NCBI RefSeq assembly: GCF_000224145.3 | Contig: NC_020179.2 | Coordinates: forward strand, 1,046,571-1,110,570 | Direction: 5' to 3' | Source of the DNA: Ciona intestinalis | Taxonomy: Eukaryota; Chordata; Ascidiacea; Phlebobranchia; Cionidae | Length of the DNA stretch: 64,000 nucleotides | Notes under the pieces: model-generated | Told to the model about the DNA's origin: nothing | Database searches by the model: none | What the model saw: only the letters and a program-made list of their open reading frames with translations | Made by a program: the position numbers and the translations under genes | Shown: one piece after another, positions 24,322 through 37,206 of the stretch | How the letters are laid out: every line of letters begins with the position of its first letter | How positions within the stretch are numbered: the first letter of the stretch is position 1

Positions 24322-27300
24322 ATGGGCATCGCTGGTTCTACTGCCCGTGACAGTTCTCAGTCCAAAACCGCTAAAACGGCTGCTCGTTCCGGCCAGTCGC
24401 TTATAGTCGTTAATCACTCGAAGAAAACAAGGAATACAGCTGATGTTGAGAAAAGAAAGACAACTAAAGCAATTTACGACATGGGTACGCGAGCTGCGAA
24501 GGAAAAAGTAAAACAAGAGAGCGCAAACAACGGTTGGTAAATATATTTTACAATGTTTGCTTCACTAAATGCCATAGTGTGTTTTTGACGCAATACCTTG
24601 ATAATAAGAATTTTAAACTACGTTTTGTTATTATAGGAAACTGTGTTATCAGCTACCTCCGTTACTGAAAAGCCATAAAATTCTTTTTACTTTGTGCTTG
24701 CTTCTGCACCTTTTTTATTCTCGACTCGCTTGTAAAAGTCTGCCTCAACGTTGTTCAGTATATACTACTGAGCAACTCGCGTATCGAAACAGACGTTTAC
24801 GGTGCCATACTACAATAAGTCGCACTACAGTATTAATTCAGTCACCCAGAAAAGCGTTACACCAGTTCAAAGCTAGAGTTAGTTTCAGCGTATTTCGATA
24901 AAGCCTTTAAACTATTTCAGCGTTCTCTTATTTCAGGCATGTATAGTTCATGTTGTTTACAATTTTAATTGCCTTTTGTTTAGCTATGATTTAGGAGAGT
25001 GTTGGCCATATTTGTTTTCACAGTATTATTTTAGCATTAATTTGTTTATTTATTTAATATTTTTGTTTTATTTGAACCGAATATAAGTTATGTTTAAAGT
25101 GTAGTATAAGGTTATGGAATACATGAAAGAGTAAGAATATAATAGAGTTCGTAACCGTTTAAATATTTGCGTTAAGCAACCAAGTTTTACGCTCAAACGA
25201 GTACCGCTTACATTTGAAATAAAAGCAGACATATTCAATTTCAAACTCACAATTTCTTAAAAGTTGTGGTACGGTAAATCTATTTAGTGTTAAATTTTAA
25301 TGTATAGTAGGATGGGGAAAGACGAGATATTTATCACATAATTCCTAAGTATTTTGATGTGTTTTAAACAATTAACAAAGGTATACGGTTTTATAATTCC
25401 CTAAAAGTTCTTTTTTTACTACCAAATATGAAACGAAAAACTTAAATGATAAAAGGTTCCGTCTTTCCCATCCCACTAAATAAAAATTTGACTACAGTTC
25501 CCCATGTAAATTTATGCATTAAAAAAATTCTCTATTTTGTTTACAGATGAGGCGTTGGTCAACGCGATGAACGCGGATGAGAAACACATGGCGCAATGGC
25601 GGCTGCAGATGACGGCGTTAGTTGATAAGCTACAGAAAGAAATCGTTGACAAAGATGCGAAAATAAGCAGGTGAAATAACGTCTATGCAATTCATATTGA
25701 TTAATGGATTTTTCGATTTTCTGCAATAAAACATCTCTTCACCTTTGCCTGAATTTGTATATATAGCTTTTAAAGCTCTATTTTGATTGGGAAAATGCGA
25801 TTTCTTTGGAAATATTTGTGTAGTTCCAGTATTTATAATGAGGGGTTTAGAATAATATTTTGCTAATGCATAATTCTCATGCGTTTTCTTTATTTTAGAC
25901 TCGCGGACCAAGCGAGAGAAGCTGCGGACCGATATAATTCTTTGTCCCATCCGATCGAACAAAGCCGTGATGACGTAATACAAACTCTGAAGGTAAAAGC
26001 GTCTGGTTTTGACAACGTTTGCATTTCACTTTTATTGCGACATTAAATTACGCTATCTGACATAACACGCAGCTTTTTGCCGCCGAAGATAACGGGCTTT
26101 TCCATGCGTGTTAATTAATTAAGTTTAAAAAGTACGTGAGGTTGTGCGTCATTAAGTAAACATTTTTTTAAATCTCAATTAGATTTTAGTTTATTTGTTT
26201 GTTTTGTTATAAATTGGTGTTAAATCTCAACGCTTTTTGAAAGCGTATTATGATATAGTAGTGTGGGGGAAATAGGGCACGTTTTAATTCTATTTTGCCG
26301 TCCCATTTGGTAGTAAACAAAAAACATTCAAAGAATTATAAAACCGTATCCTCACGAATCCCATATGCCGTTGTCAATTGTTTAAAACACGATCAGAAAT
26401 TCATGATCTTTGGATATTATGCGAAGGTGTCCCATCTTTCCCCCACCCTACTATCTACTTTAAAATTAAGTCATATAACATATACCCATAGGCGCGATTA
26501 AAGGTTCACGAAGAAAGAATTAAAGAAAAAGAAGCTGTTATAAGATCCCTGCAGCGACAACTAATGCAATCAAGAAATGATAAAGAATCGCAGGTAATTA
26601 TTGTATTTTTGCAATTTTTAACACTACACTCGTTATTTTGCGTACCGGTTTGTTGGAAAAAAAACATTAGTATACTGTGGGGTAAGATATACCTAATGGT
26701 ATACTGGGCATGGTGTGTTTATCCTAATCGTATACTGTGGGGTAAAACACATACACACGCTGCTCTATATCGTACACATGCAGAATAGATAGGACATTTT
26801 AAGTGGTGGTTTTACATGGGTGTTGTTACACACGTAATACAAGGTAGCCCAATACGCATATAATACTCTTTTCGTTACCGATCTGTAGTGTGGTAAGAGC
26901 GGTGTCTTTTAACCATAGGATTCTACCACCATAGTGGTGTATATGTCTTTAGGAAAGGCACTTGACTGTAATTGCACCAACCTAGCGGTCCCTAATGAGT
27001 TTCCAAATTGTCAGTCATACAAAAATGAAAAACACATTATCCACAAAGTAACATAAACAAGGGGTAACACTTAAGAGGTGTATGAAATATAGCACGTTTT
27101 TTTTATCTTAAGTTGGTGAACAAAAGTATTTTTCCACCGTTTTGGAAATATTTTCTTAAACAACACATCAGTGACCAATTTCTCACAGGTTTCAGTTGTA
27201 AAAGACACAGTTGAGATGGTTATTCGCGAAAAAGATTCCGAAATCCGACGCCTTAAAGCTCTATGGGGAACCAGTGACCAAATTGACCAAGTTGATGGCC

Positions 27301-30300
27301 TTAACAATGATGAAGTCAACAAAGCAACGAAGCTACTGAATACGAATGATCCAAACTCTAATACAAGATTTGGAATATCGGCGGAAAACAGATCATCAAA
27401 TAAAAGTCTACATGTAAGTTAGTTTATTTTGTATTGTAATCTGACATTCATGCGGCATAACGCTTAAAAAGGTTTTTTTTAACAGATGTTTTCTAAACGA
27501 ATTTAATTAAAAAACATTACTTTTTGTAACATTTAAAGGGGAAACATTTAAAACAGATTACCAGCAGCCCTAAAAGCGACTCTGGTATAAAGAACCACAG
27601 TATTATTGAATAACATAACAGTTTTTAACGCTGCAAATTAAGAAATATTAGAACAGGAAATAATATAATCGGGTTCCATACAATAAAACAACATTACAAA
27701 AAAATAATAAGCCACAAAGTCACTTTTGTGCTAAATCGTATAAGCGGGTACAAGGTGTATGCAACAGAATACTCGCGTGTTATAACGACCATCGTAGCCT
27801 GGCACACGGGCATAAGTTAACTACATTCAATATTTCCTATGCATACGATTCTGGATCAATTTTTCAATTAAAATAGTTTCAATTAAATATATGAAATACT
27901 TTTTTCCAGGTCGAAGCTGTACCGAAAACTGGCACGCAAGTTGCTCAAATAAAGCGAGCCCTGAACTCCAACGTATTTTTAAAAGGCCTTGATGCAAACC
28001 AAGTTGAACAGCTCATGGACTGCATGTCTTTGCAAACAGTTTCGGCTGGTAGCGAAATAATAGCAGAGGGAGAGTACGGTACACATATGTACGTGCTCGA
28101 CAAAGGCCAGGTAAAATGTGTACATTTATACGTAAATACCGAACCTATATTATAGGACATTCAAATAGAATTTAACAAATGATATGAACTTTACAACTGG
28201 TCAAATATGAATCCGTTTGATCACAACTAAGTGTTTGATATCGTATTTGCGGTTTATCAGCCACGCATGTTGTTTGATAATTTTCTTTCAGTAGATTCGA
28301 CCCTTACGTGTTTTATTTACCGATTGTTGTTTTGTTGCTAACTCCATTCCGTTGTTTTAATCAATTTAAACTTCGCTATCGTTTTCGGATATATAAATAT
28401 AAACGTATCTTGCGTTATGTTACATCGACAAAATCTCATACACCCACTATACTTTATATTGTTTGGAAAATACGGGGCACCTTTAGCACATCATTTATAA
28501 ATATCCTGATCGTGTTTTAAACAATTAACAACTAAACAATTAACAAATTAACAATTTATAGGAATTGTAAGGATACGGTTTTATAATTCTTTGAATTATC
28601 TTTGTTTACCAAATCATACCAGAAAATAGAATAAAAAGGTGTCCTATCTTCCCCCACCCTACTATACAACTTATCTGGTATAAACCAAATCCTAATACTT
28701 TTTTTCTAGCTTATACACGATGTTAGATTATTGTACGGTGGGGTAAGATGGAATACTGTTAGCACCCAAATACCATATTTACTGATCGAGTTTAAAACAA
28801 CTAACAATACGATTTATACTTGCAGGCCTGCGGTTATATAATTCTATAAATATACTTTTATTTACTGTGCCAAATGGGACAAAATAGTAAAAGCGTGTCC
28901 CGTATTACCTCACCGTACTAAATTCATTGAATGCTCAAATGTTGCATCGTTTTTTTTTTTCAGGTTGAAGTTTACCATAAGAGGAGCGGCGAACGAAGCC
29001 ATGTAATTGACTTAAACCCTGGAACCGTATTTGGGGAGTTAGCTATTCTGTACAACTGCAAGCGTACAGCATACGTGGAGGCGAAAACCGACGTCACTAT
29101 ATGGTCGATAGACAGGCAACTGTTTCAGGTGAAAATATGGTGACAATCTTCACTGTTATAAAATATTTTAAATGAGGTATATACTGTAATATAATGTATA
29201 ATCGAATGTAGATTTAATGTGGAAATACAAAGTATTTCTGGTAATTTACTTGCTTTAAGTGTTATAGCCTGATTAGGGGGTTTTGGGTATTATTTCTAAA
29301 CGTTATTACGTAAGCTTAATTAAAAAAAGCTAATCATATATTTTTCAATTCGTTTAAATTTATTGGCGGAGTAGAGTTAAGGGGTTATAATCTTTGACTG
29401 CATTTGTAATGTAAACAGTATAGAATTACCATTAAACGCGCAAACTGCCACATGTGAGAAATTAAAACCTATACATGCATGCCATTTTTGTATAAAAACC
29501 AAAAATAACATTCTTAATATTTTACATTTTTACAGACAGTGGTAAAGAAAAGCGGACAATCAAAACGGGACGAATACGTAAGACTTCTACGGACAGTGGA
29601 TCGCCTTAAGTCCTTGTCGGAAAACAAACTTCTGCGGATTGCTGACTGTTTGGAGCAAACCACTTTTCGTATGGGCGATTACATTATACGGCAAGGCGAT
29701 TCAGGAGATACTTTTTATGTCATTCAAGAGGGTAGTGTGAAAGTTACGCAAAACAAGGTAAATGAATGGATAAACGAATGAATAGATAAGTGAATGGCAC
29801 TTTTTCCACATTACGGACAACCACAGACAACTGTCTTTTTTTCGGTGCTTTTGTATGGCTCAAAATTTAGACAACCCATTATACAGTTACCATTGGGTGG
29901 GAGCAAGAACTGTTAACGTGTATTGTTTATACACGTAAAAATCGGTGGCTCAGTCTAACTAAATCTGGAATATCGAGTAGTTTTGTATAGGGCCTGTTTT
30001 ACCGTTATAAATCAGTTTATCTATATTAAAATAGTAGCATTGATAAAAAAAACACCAAAAAATTAGTAAATGAAAAAAAACTGCCCTAAATGCCATTTTA
30101 ATTTTTATATTCGATTCTTAAAGATTCGAAATACTGTATTGTGCACCTCTAATGTACATAATAATACGTTATTTTATTCTACCAATCGTTCATACACCTT
30201 TATTTATATTTAGTTAAAAACAGGAAAATGCAATAATAATAACTTTTAAACGTTTTCAAAACCACACAGACCGGATTCTTCAATAAAATGAAATCTCGAG

Positions 30301-33300
30301 AGGAAGACTTCCTTTGCAACATGGAAAAAGGTATAAACCCAATTCAACTCTTATAACTACAATCTTATCCGTAACCGCAGTTTTATATAACGCCCATATA
30401 TCAATCCAGGTGAATACTTCGGGGAACGAGCCTTGTTGACTGAAGATAAGCGAGCAGCGAACGTGATCGCCGACTCTGACGTCGTAACGCTACTTATGCT
30501 GGATCGGCAAGCGTTCAGTTCTCTGATAGGATCTCTCGCAGAGGTAGGCTGAACGAAAGAATGATTGTAACTTATTTAACCTTCGGAGTCCGTTAAGGAT
30601 AGTTGTTTTAACACTATGGTTCTTCTCTATACACCTCAAGCCCGCTTTGGAGTTATGACATATTACAACATATCATATTTTTGAACTTTATTTTTTAATA
30701 TATGATTGGCAACTTAAACAATTTATAAGTAACCATCACTGGTTAAAGCAACTTCCGATAACTGTCGTACCCAAGAAAAAATACTCCAAAATAGTAGCAG
30801 CATCGAGCCTTGTTCTCATACCACCTGAACTAGAAACTAACCACTGTGGCTATACTGTGGAAGGTCAAGCTTTTTAAGGTAAACACATTATTTTGATTTT
30901 TTTCCAGGTCGGAAAAACTCCGTCGGTTCCGCAACTTCCACTTGAATCTGAAGATCCTTCTCATCTCGATGAAACGGATGGAAGACTTAGAGAACTGGCA
31001 GTTGTTCCTGAAGAAGACGAAGGTATATATATATTCAATTGTAAAATAACTGCATTAGTTTATAATAAACGTATGTGTGTTTTAGTATCTAACACTTCAC
31101 GCATATGTTTTAGTATATCTATTATTTCTACGTCAAGCCCCAATTTAAAAACCGTAAAATTAAACCCTTTAAAAACCCTAAAACATCTTTTTTAATTATT
31201 GGGTTTGGTTTTACGGAATGTCACCAGTCTAAAAAGGTTGAAACAAGCACCTTCGAAAGCCGAATGCTTTACACATACAGTATATTTTTTGAGTTATAAC
31301 CCATTTATATAACTAATTATTGTTAATTCTATAGAGCATGTACTAAGTGAAGGGAACCATCTTGCTCCAAAAGTAACAATCGTTACCCGCCTTAGCGGAG
31401 CAACGGAGTCGGTATTAAAACGAACGAAACTTGAAGACTTAAAAGTACGTTTACATATTTTGTTAAGTTATACGGTAGCGCAATTCTTCATAGGCTATTC
31501 TGTAGGCCAGTTTGTGCTACAGGGCTGTATACTGCTTTTTTGTGCAAGTACAGGTTTTTGTTGTTGGTACATTAACCGATGTTTTTTATTTAAGAACTCG
31601 GTGTGAATGTTATCTTTAAATAACACGAGTGTTATACATGGGACAAAATATGACATATATTTATTCCCCTTTTCTCTTTTAATTCAGTAGTAAACAACGA
31701 TTATATGTATTATATAGCCCTATCCCCGCTACTCTTTAACAAGGCTTTGTTAATTGCTAAAAACAGGATCAGAAAATTTAGGTGTAAAGTGTTATGTTAG
31801 TGCTGAAATTCAATCTTATCCCACAGTACTGTAAGTGTGTGGGTCTCAGAGTAAACATACCAATAGTTTTTCAATTACTTAAATAACAAAGCGTCAAGTG
31901 CGGTTTTACTTATAATCTCACCCTTGAACTAAATATCGACCGACCTTAATCTAAAAATCGATGTGGTTTATAGGGTTACACACAAACTTGTAAACCTAAT
32001 AGTTGCCCATATGTGTTATTAAGAAGTTCAAATTTAATGGGTGCGATGTAAATGGCCTTGAAATATTGTATGGGATGTGTTTTGTATCCTGGTATATAAA
32101 TTAGGCGTATGAGTGGCAAAGTTTGCGGTGAAATATACTAATCTATTTATAGTAGGGTAGGGGAAGATGGAGCATCTTTTCAGGCTATTTTCTCATCCCA
32201 TTTGGTAGTAAACAAAGAAAATTGAAAGAATTATAAAATCGTATTCTCACGACTCCAATAAACCGTTCTTAACTGTTTAAAACATGATTAGGATATTTGA
32301 ATACTATGTGGTAAAGGCGTCCCATCTTCCCCCACCCCACTATATTGCTTATATTGTAACTAACTGACCTTTGGATGTTTGGGTAAAAGACCAACCCTGG
32401 CGTGAATCATAGGCTCCCTAGCGTACCTCGCTTAAACATAAAAAGTAGAATATAGGATGGTGGAGGGAGGCGGGACAAAATGTATATTTATATAAAGACA
32501 TTAATTGTTTAAAACATAATATCCAAATATTCATGTTTTAAACAATTAAAAACGGACTATGAGGGTCCCGAGAATACAGTTTTATATTTCTTTAAATGTT
32601 TTTTCTTTACTACCAAATGGGACGTAAAAATAAAATGAAAAGGTGTCTTACCTTTCCCACTTTACAATAATTAGGCACCTATAAATTTACGCTAATTGGT
32701 CTATGTGTCCGACTTGATAGTCCGCTATGAATATGTTCATTGTTAAATAGAGTCAAGTGTTTCTTTCACGGTCATTGTCCATAAACTATTCTGTCAACAG
32801 TGGTAAGTGGTCCGTAAGTTTATTGACACTGCGTTTTCAGCACAGTATGCAGTAAATCGGCTTAACGCTGTCCCCACTCAGTGTTGGGTATGACATGAAC
32901 TATGGCTAAGTTTGTTAAACTTACTTATCCTAAGTGGCCCTTAACTCGCTGGCAAACGTTTGTCCAAATTTATAAATCTACTCAACTTGCGCACTATTTT
33001 ATTACCCTGTGGTAGCATGATGCTGATGGGGTAAAATGAAATATTTTTTCGCCCTATTTGATAGTAAACAAGGTATCAAAATTTTAAAACCGTTGCAAAG
33101 GTCGTTAATTGTCTAAAACACGATCAGGAAATATAACCTACCTGATCCAAACGCTGCGTGGACGAGGTAAAGCGAATGTTTATTAACAAATAGAGCAGTG
33201 CGCTATCATTTAGTGCTTGATCCGAGCGTAGAGACCCGTAACCACAAACGTTTTTGATGTTGGTTGCTTACGTTTTACCAGATACCGCGGTTAAACAATG

Positions 33301-36143
33301 CTATCTTTTGTAAAATTATCTCTATTTTTCACTTTGAATTTTTTTATTTTTCTGTTTTGGGATAAATAAACAAAGGGTGTATGGTATGTTTAGGTAAGAT
33401 AATCTATGTTTATTGTTTTGTTTCTCTTTTATCATTCTCCTATTTTGTAATAAACAAAAAATGTTTACCAAATTGTATAACCGTATTCTAACGATCGTAT
33501 AAGAGACACGATCAGTAAAAACAGAATATTACGTGCCAACGGTACCCATCTTACTCACAGAAATAATTTACGTTGATATTGAGCTAGACGATAAGCATAA
33601 AACTTACTTTTTGATTCTTAGCAATAGAAACGTAGTTATACGAGTTAATCGAGTAATTTGATATTTTTGCAGGTCATTCGTATTTTGGGCCAAGGCGGCT
33701 TCGGTTGTGTAAAGTTAGTACAGGTTCCCGGTCTTTCGAATTGCGCTTTTGCGCTAAAGGCGATCAGACAAGCAAAGATAGTAAAGACTGGACAACAGCA
33801 ACATGTCCTTGCAGAGAAAAACATCATGCTCGCTGCCAAGTCGCCATTTATTGCAAGGCTATACAGGTATACAAGTTCTGCGCATGATACGTGACATAAA
33901 CGTGTTTTAACGACTGTCGTTTTATCGAAAACCATATTTTTCCATAATTATTAATTTTCGCAACCCTTATTGAACGTTAATATTATGAATATTATAGGAC
34001 CTACAAAGACAGCAGTCGAATCTACATGCTCATGGATGCTTACCTCGGGGGTGAAATGTACGGTGTATTGAAACGCATGGGATCGCTGGATGAAACAGCA
34101 GCTAGATTCTGCGCAGGCTGTGTACTGGAGGCTCTCAGCTATTTACATGAACGAGGCATCGTGTACAGGGATTTAAAACCCGAAAACCTGATGCTGGACC
34201 ACAGGTAAAATCACTTCAATTTTGAGTAAATTGAAATATAACTGTGGTCGAAGATGGGGTAGCGTTTGCACCGAAATCACACATTTTCTGATTCATTTTC
34301 TAGACCACAGGTAAAAACTAATTTTAGGCAAATTGGGATACTGTACAATTTTTACCGGACCTTTTCAATAATGTTTGATATAATAGGTTGGGGTAAAACG
34401 GGACATGCTTTCATTCTCTTTTCTTATCCCAGGTGATAGTAAACAAAGAATATTTACAGAATTATTCATAACCGTGGCCCCACGACTCTAAAAGAGCGTT
34501 GTTAATTGTTTAAAACACGACCTCGAAATACGGGTTTTAGTTTCTTACGATATCCCATCTTACCCCACTGTGAAATAGTGTAAAATTTAAAACTTATATT
34601 ATTAGCTTTATATTCTGCATACATACAACACATTACAAGAATAATTAACAAGTATTAAAATAAGCTGCACAGCGCTAACGTTATTAAATTACACCACAGG
34701 TATTTAGCATTACATCCACTTAACGTTGTGAACATATCACTTTACGTTTTAATACACCACGCAGGGGTTACGTGAAACTTGTCGATTTTGGCTTTGCTAA
34801 ACGGGTTCGATTTGGTTTCAAAACTTGGACGTTTTGCGGGACGCCTGAGTATTTTCCACCGGAAATATTAAGCAATGCAGGTGAGAACGTTTTTAGAGTG
34901 CCAGATATTTTCTGACTAACTAGATACCATATATAGTAGGGTGGGGGGAGATAGGACACCTTTATATTCTATTTCCTCGTCCCATTTGGTAGTAAACAAA
35001 AAACATTCAAAGTATTATAAAACCGTATTCTCGCGACTCCCATAGACCGTTGTTAATTGTTAAAAACGATCACGATGTTTGGATATTCAATACTAAAGGT
35101 GTCCCATCTTCCCCCATCTTATACTCTATAACAGAGCGGTTCGGGAAATATTGGATACACTAACGCTATATGCTAGAAGTTTTCGCACCGGTATAGTATA
35201 TAGGTCAGGGTGAGCAGGCTTTTTGATATTATCTTATTACACTAAAGGGTTAACTTATTGGGTAATGGTCTATCATCGCATAAATCCTTGATCCAGTGGC
35301 GCGCTTTGCTGTATGACCTCACCCACATAAAAAGGGTTTGGTTTTAGCGCAGGCGTTCTAAGCTATGTAATATCACACTTGCAAGTTAACTTGTTTTTTT
35401 AAAAGGTCACGACTTTTCCGCTGACTACTGGTCGTACGGTATTTTGATTTACGAGCTCTTAACACGAACGACACCCTTTTTTGCTGGGGATGACATGACA
35501 GTGTACGAAGGCATCCTGGGCGGTATAGAAGGCGTCAAATTTTCAAAGCGGGTGAAACGTAGTGCTGAGGTGAGACCCTAAGTTAAGTGTGTCGGTAAAT
35601 GATACCTTAGCAAGTTAATTAGCAGCAAGTAGGGCGAACTCGATCTAAAAACACTGGGGTTTATTTTCGTTTCAAACTATCAACAACCTACATTTGCAGT
35701 GAAAAATACAACAATTACTTATAGAGAGTTATATGCATGGAAATCGTGGGCAGACATGTGTATGAAATATTACACCCGTGGTATAACGACTACCATTTTT
35801 CTGCCTGCGAGAATATTTAACTATTATTCATTTATTTAGATTTGCATTTTTGTGATTATGACTTTTTTTCAAGCTTTTGATCCGAAACCTCTGCAAATTG
35901 GAGCCGAGGGACCGACTTGGTTACCAGAAAGGTGGGGTTAACGACATTCGAAAACACCGTTGGTTTCATGGCTTCGACTGGCAAGGCCTTCGTACGACCA
36001 GCATAAAATCGCCATTCAAAGTTCACATCAAGAATGCAGTGGACACGAATAATTTCGAGCCTTGTTTGGAAGAGCTTGCAGATGAAACTGACGACGCGGA
36101 GGTTCTTCGGGATGCAAATATGGTTTGGGCTGAATCGTTTTAA
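24322..36143 (+). CDS. cGMP-dependent protein kinase (PKG), myristoylated type II-like
   Basis: Seventeen exons: 24322-24532, 25547-25670, 25899-25992, 26492-26593, 27189-27413, 27910-28110, 28964-29128, 29536-29757, 30270-30330, 30410-30543, 30908-31022, 31335-31444, 33673-33866, 33998-34204, 34765-34880, 35406-35569, 35874-36143; about 904 aa. Order: N-terminal MGIAGST (fits GxxxS/T myristoylation), basic/Ser region, heptad-rich coiled coil (about 72-205, dimerisation), cyclic-nucleotide site A (FGELAI 342-347, R353-T354), site B (FGERAL, R483-A484), linker, kinase. Kinase residues: glycine loop GQGGFG 594-599, K617, YRDLKPEN with D711, DFG D729, activation Thr744 in [10 protein letters not shown], then PPE for the usual APE. 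The AGC-type tail ends WAESF. Vertebrate PKG II is also myristoylated but shorter. Site B has Ala where PKGs carry Thr/Ser. The exon 1-2 junction needs a weak GTTGGT donor; the strong GTAAAT four bases later breaks frame, so residue numbers depend on it. Confidence 0.92.
25303..25487 (+). mobile_element. MITE copy in PKG intron 1
   Basis: Ends about 60 bp before exon 2. Confidence 0.85.
26256..26456 (-). mobile_element. MITE copy in PKG intron 3
   Basis: Near full length; its right end lies 35 bp before the exon 4 acceptor. Confidence 0.9.
26890..27095 (+). mobile_element. SINE body fragment in PKG intron 4
   Basis: Shares GGAAAGGCACTTGACTGTAA and AGAGGTGTATGAAATA with the other copies. Confidence 0.55.
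27690..27830 (+). mobile_element. SINE body fragment in PKG intron 5
   Basis: Contains CAAGGTGTATGCAACAGAA and CGTGTTATAACGACC, ending in ACATTCAATATT. Confidence 0.65.
28460..28672 (+). mobile_element. MITE copy in PKG intron 6
   Basis: The CAATTAACAA block is locally triplicated, giving a slightly long copy. Confidence 0.85.
28736..28922 (+). mobile_element. Second MITE copy in PKG intron 6
   Basis: Same orientation as the preceding copy; ends about 40 bp before exon 7. Confidence 0.8.
30585..30665 (-). mobile_element. SINE body fragment in PKG intron 10
   Basis: Diverged; keeps TCTATACACCTCAAGCCCGC. Confidence 0.45.
31636..31830 (-). mobile_element. Diverged MITE copy in PKG intron 12
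   Basis: Keeps TTCAGTAGTAAACAACGAT and CTTATCCCACAGTACTGTA. Confidence 0.65.
32150..32343 (-). mobile_element. MITE copy in PKG intron 12
   Basis: Well preserved, both ends intact. Confidence 0.88.
32453..32670 (+). mobile_element. MITE copy in PKG intron 12, inverted to its neighbour
   Basis: Only 110 bp from the minus-oriented copy, so the intron RNA could fold back on itself. Confidence 0.8.
33030..33145 (-). mobile_element. MITE fragment in PKG intron 12
   Basis: Carries GATGGGGTAAAATG and TTGATAGTAAACAAGG; right end missing. Confidence 0.6.
33380..33555 (-). mobile_element. Diverged MITE copy in PKG intron 12
   Basis: Last repeat before the kinase N-lobe exon. Confidence 0.6.
34383..34570 (-). 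mobile_element. MITE copy in PKG intron 14
   Basis: Ends ATAGGTTGGGGTAAAACGGG and CCATCTTACCCCACTGT. Confidence 0.8.
34932..35135 (-). mobile_element. MITE copy in PKG intron 15
   Basis: Close to the reference copy over its whole length. Confidence 0.9.
35735..35840 (+). mobile_element. SINE body fragment in PKG intron 16
   Basis: Contains GTGTATGAAATATTACACCCG, CGTGGTATAACGACTACC and an ATTATTCATTTATT tail. Confidence 0.65.
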
Positions 36144-36200
36144 AAACTGCCTTGAATAGTTGACATTATGACAAGGTATTTTGAAAAAATTCATAGCGTC

Positions 36201-36388
36201 TATAGTAGGGCAGGGTATAGGCGGGGAACTTTTTCATTCTCTTTTTTTGTTTCATCTGGAAGCAAAGAATATTAACGGGATTATATAACGTAGCCCGCAG
36301 ATTCTAAAAGATCGTTATTATTTGTTCAAAGCACGATCAGGAAGTATGGGATTAAAGTGCTGATAATATCATACCCCACAGTACTATA
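36201..36388 (-). mobile_element. MITE copy just past the PKG stop
   Basis: Begins about 60 bp after the stop codon, so it probably lies in the 3'-UTR. Confidence 0.75.
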
Positions 36389-36977
36389 AATGCATTGCGA
36401 ATTTGTATTGGTTCAAATGCGTTGTGTTTTTTTAATCCGTATGTACACAACGGTACATTTTAAGCACTTTGTAGTATAGCAAATCAAATCAAAAGTATTT
36501 TTCTTGAACCAGCATTTAATGTATTGTGTTTATTAAATACGTGGGAGTACCCTACTGCTAATTCCACATTTTAATGAGCCATTAATTTTTAGTATTTTGT
36601 TAAAGATCAAAAGTCGTATATATTCTCTGTTTGTATTTTTATTAAAAATGCACGTTAATCATATTCTAATTCACAGTGGACAGTTTACAAGCCGCAGAAG
36701 TTATACATATTTGCAGAAAAAGCAGAGTTAACCACAAATGCCCTAAGCAATACTACATACAGAAATTAAACAAACATATATAAAACATAAACCACTTAAT
36801 TAAAGCATTAATGTATACAGGTGTACTGGGTTTTATAAACTAAACTACATTGAACAGTTAAATGCAAATGTAATTTATAACTGCGAACTGTAACACATGT
36901 TCACATTTTGATAGAATAACAAATATAAGCGCTAGCTAAATACATAAAGAAGCATAAGACCCGTTTAATATTATATA

Positions 36978-37172
36978 AGTAGGGTGGGGTAAGATGGGAC
37001 GCCTTTAGCACAGAACGGCCAAATATCCTGATCGTGTTTTAAATTATTGACAGCGGTGTATGAAAGTCGTGAGGATACGGTTTTATAATTATTTGAATGT
37101 TTTTTGTTTGCTACCGAATGTGACAGGAAAATAGAACGATATAAGGTGTCCTATCTTTTCCCTACCCTCCTA
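36978..37172 (+). mobile_element. MITE copy near the GRXCR 3' end
   Basis: Lies 35 bp beyond the minus-strand stop codon, probably within that gene's 3'-UTR. Confidence 0.85.
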
Positions 37173-37206
37173 TATTATAAGACACAGTTTCTTTTGAATT
37201 CTTATT

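Larger units (their letters stand above)
36144..37206. other. Intergenic space between convergent PKG and PDZ-GRXCR genes
   Basis: About 1.06 kb separates the two stop codons, which face each other. It contains two MITE copies (36201-36388 and 36978-37172) and AT-rich 3'-UTR-like sequence. A TTTATT at 36638-36643 could be a minus-strand AATAAA for the GRXCR gene. Confidence 0.6.

Noticed and set aside
24692..24901. Possible alternative PKG exon after the GTAAAT donor
   Set aside because: A TATAG acceptor near 24637 opens an in-frame stretch, but it ends in a stop at 24901 with no family similarity. Kept only as a remote chance of a short isoform.
34235..34330. Repeat of the exon-end sequence GACCACAGGTAAAA in PKG intron 14
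   Set aside because: A short echo of the exon 14 donor (near 34305) looks like a small local duplication; no coding potential and too short to interpret.
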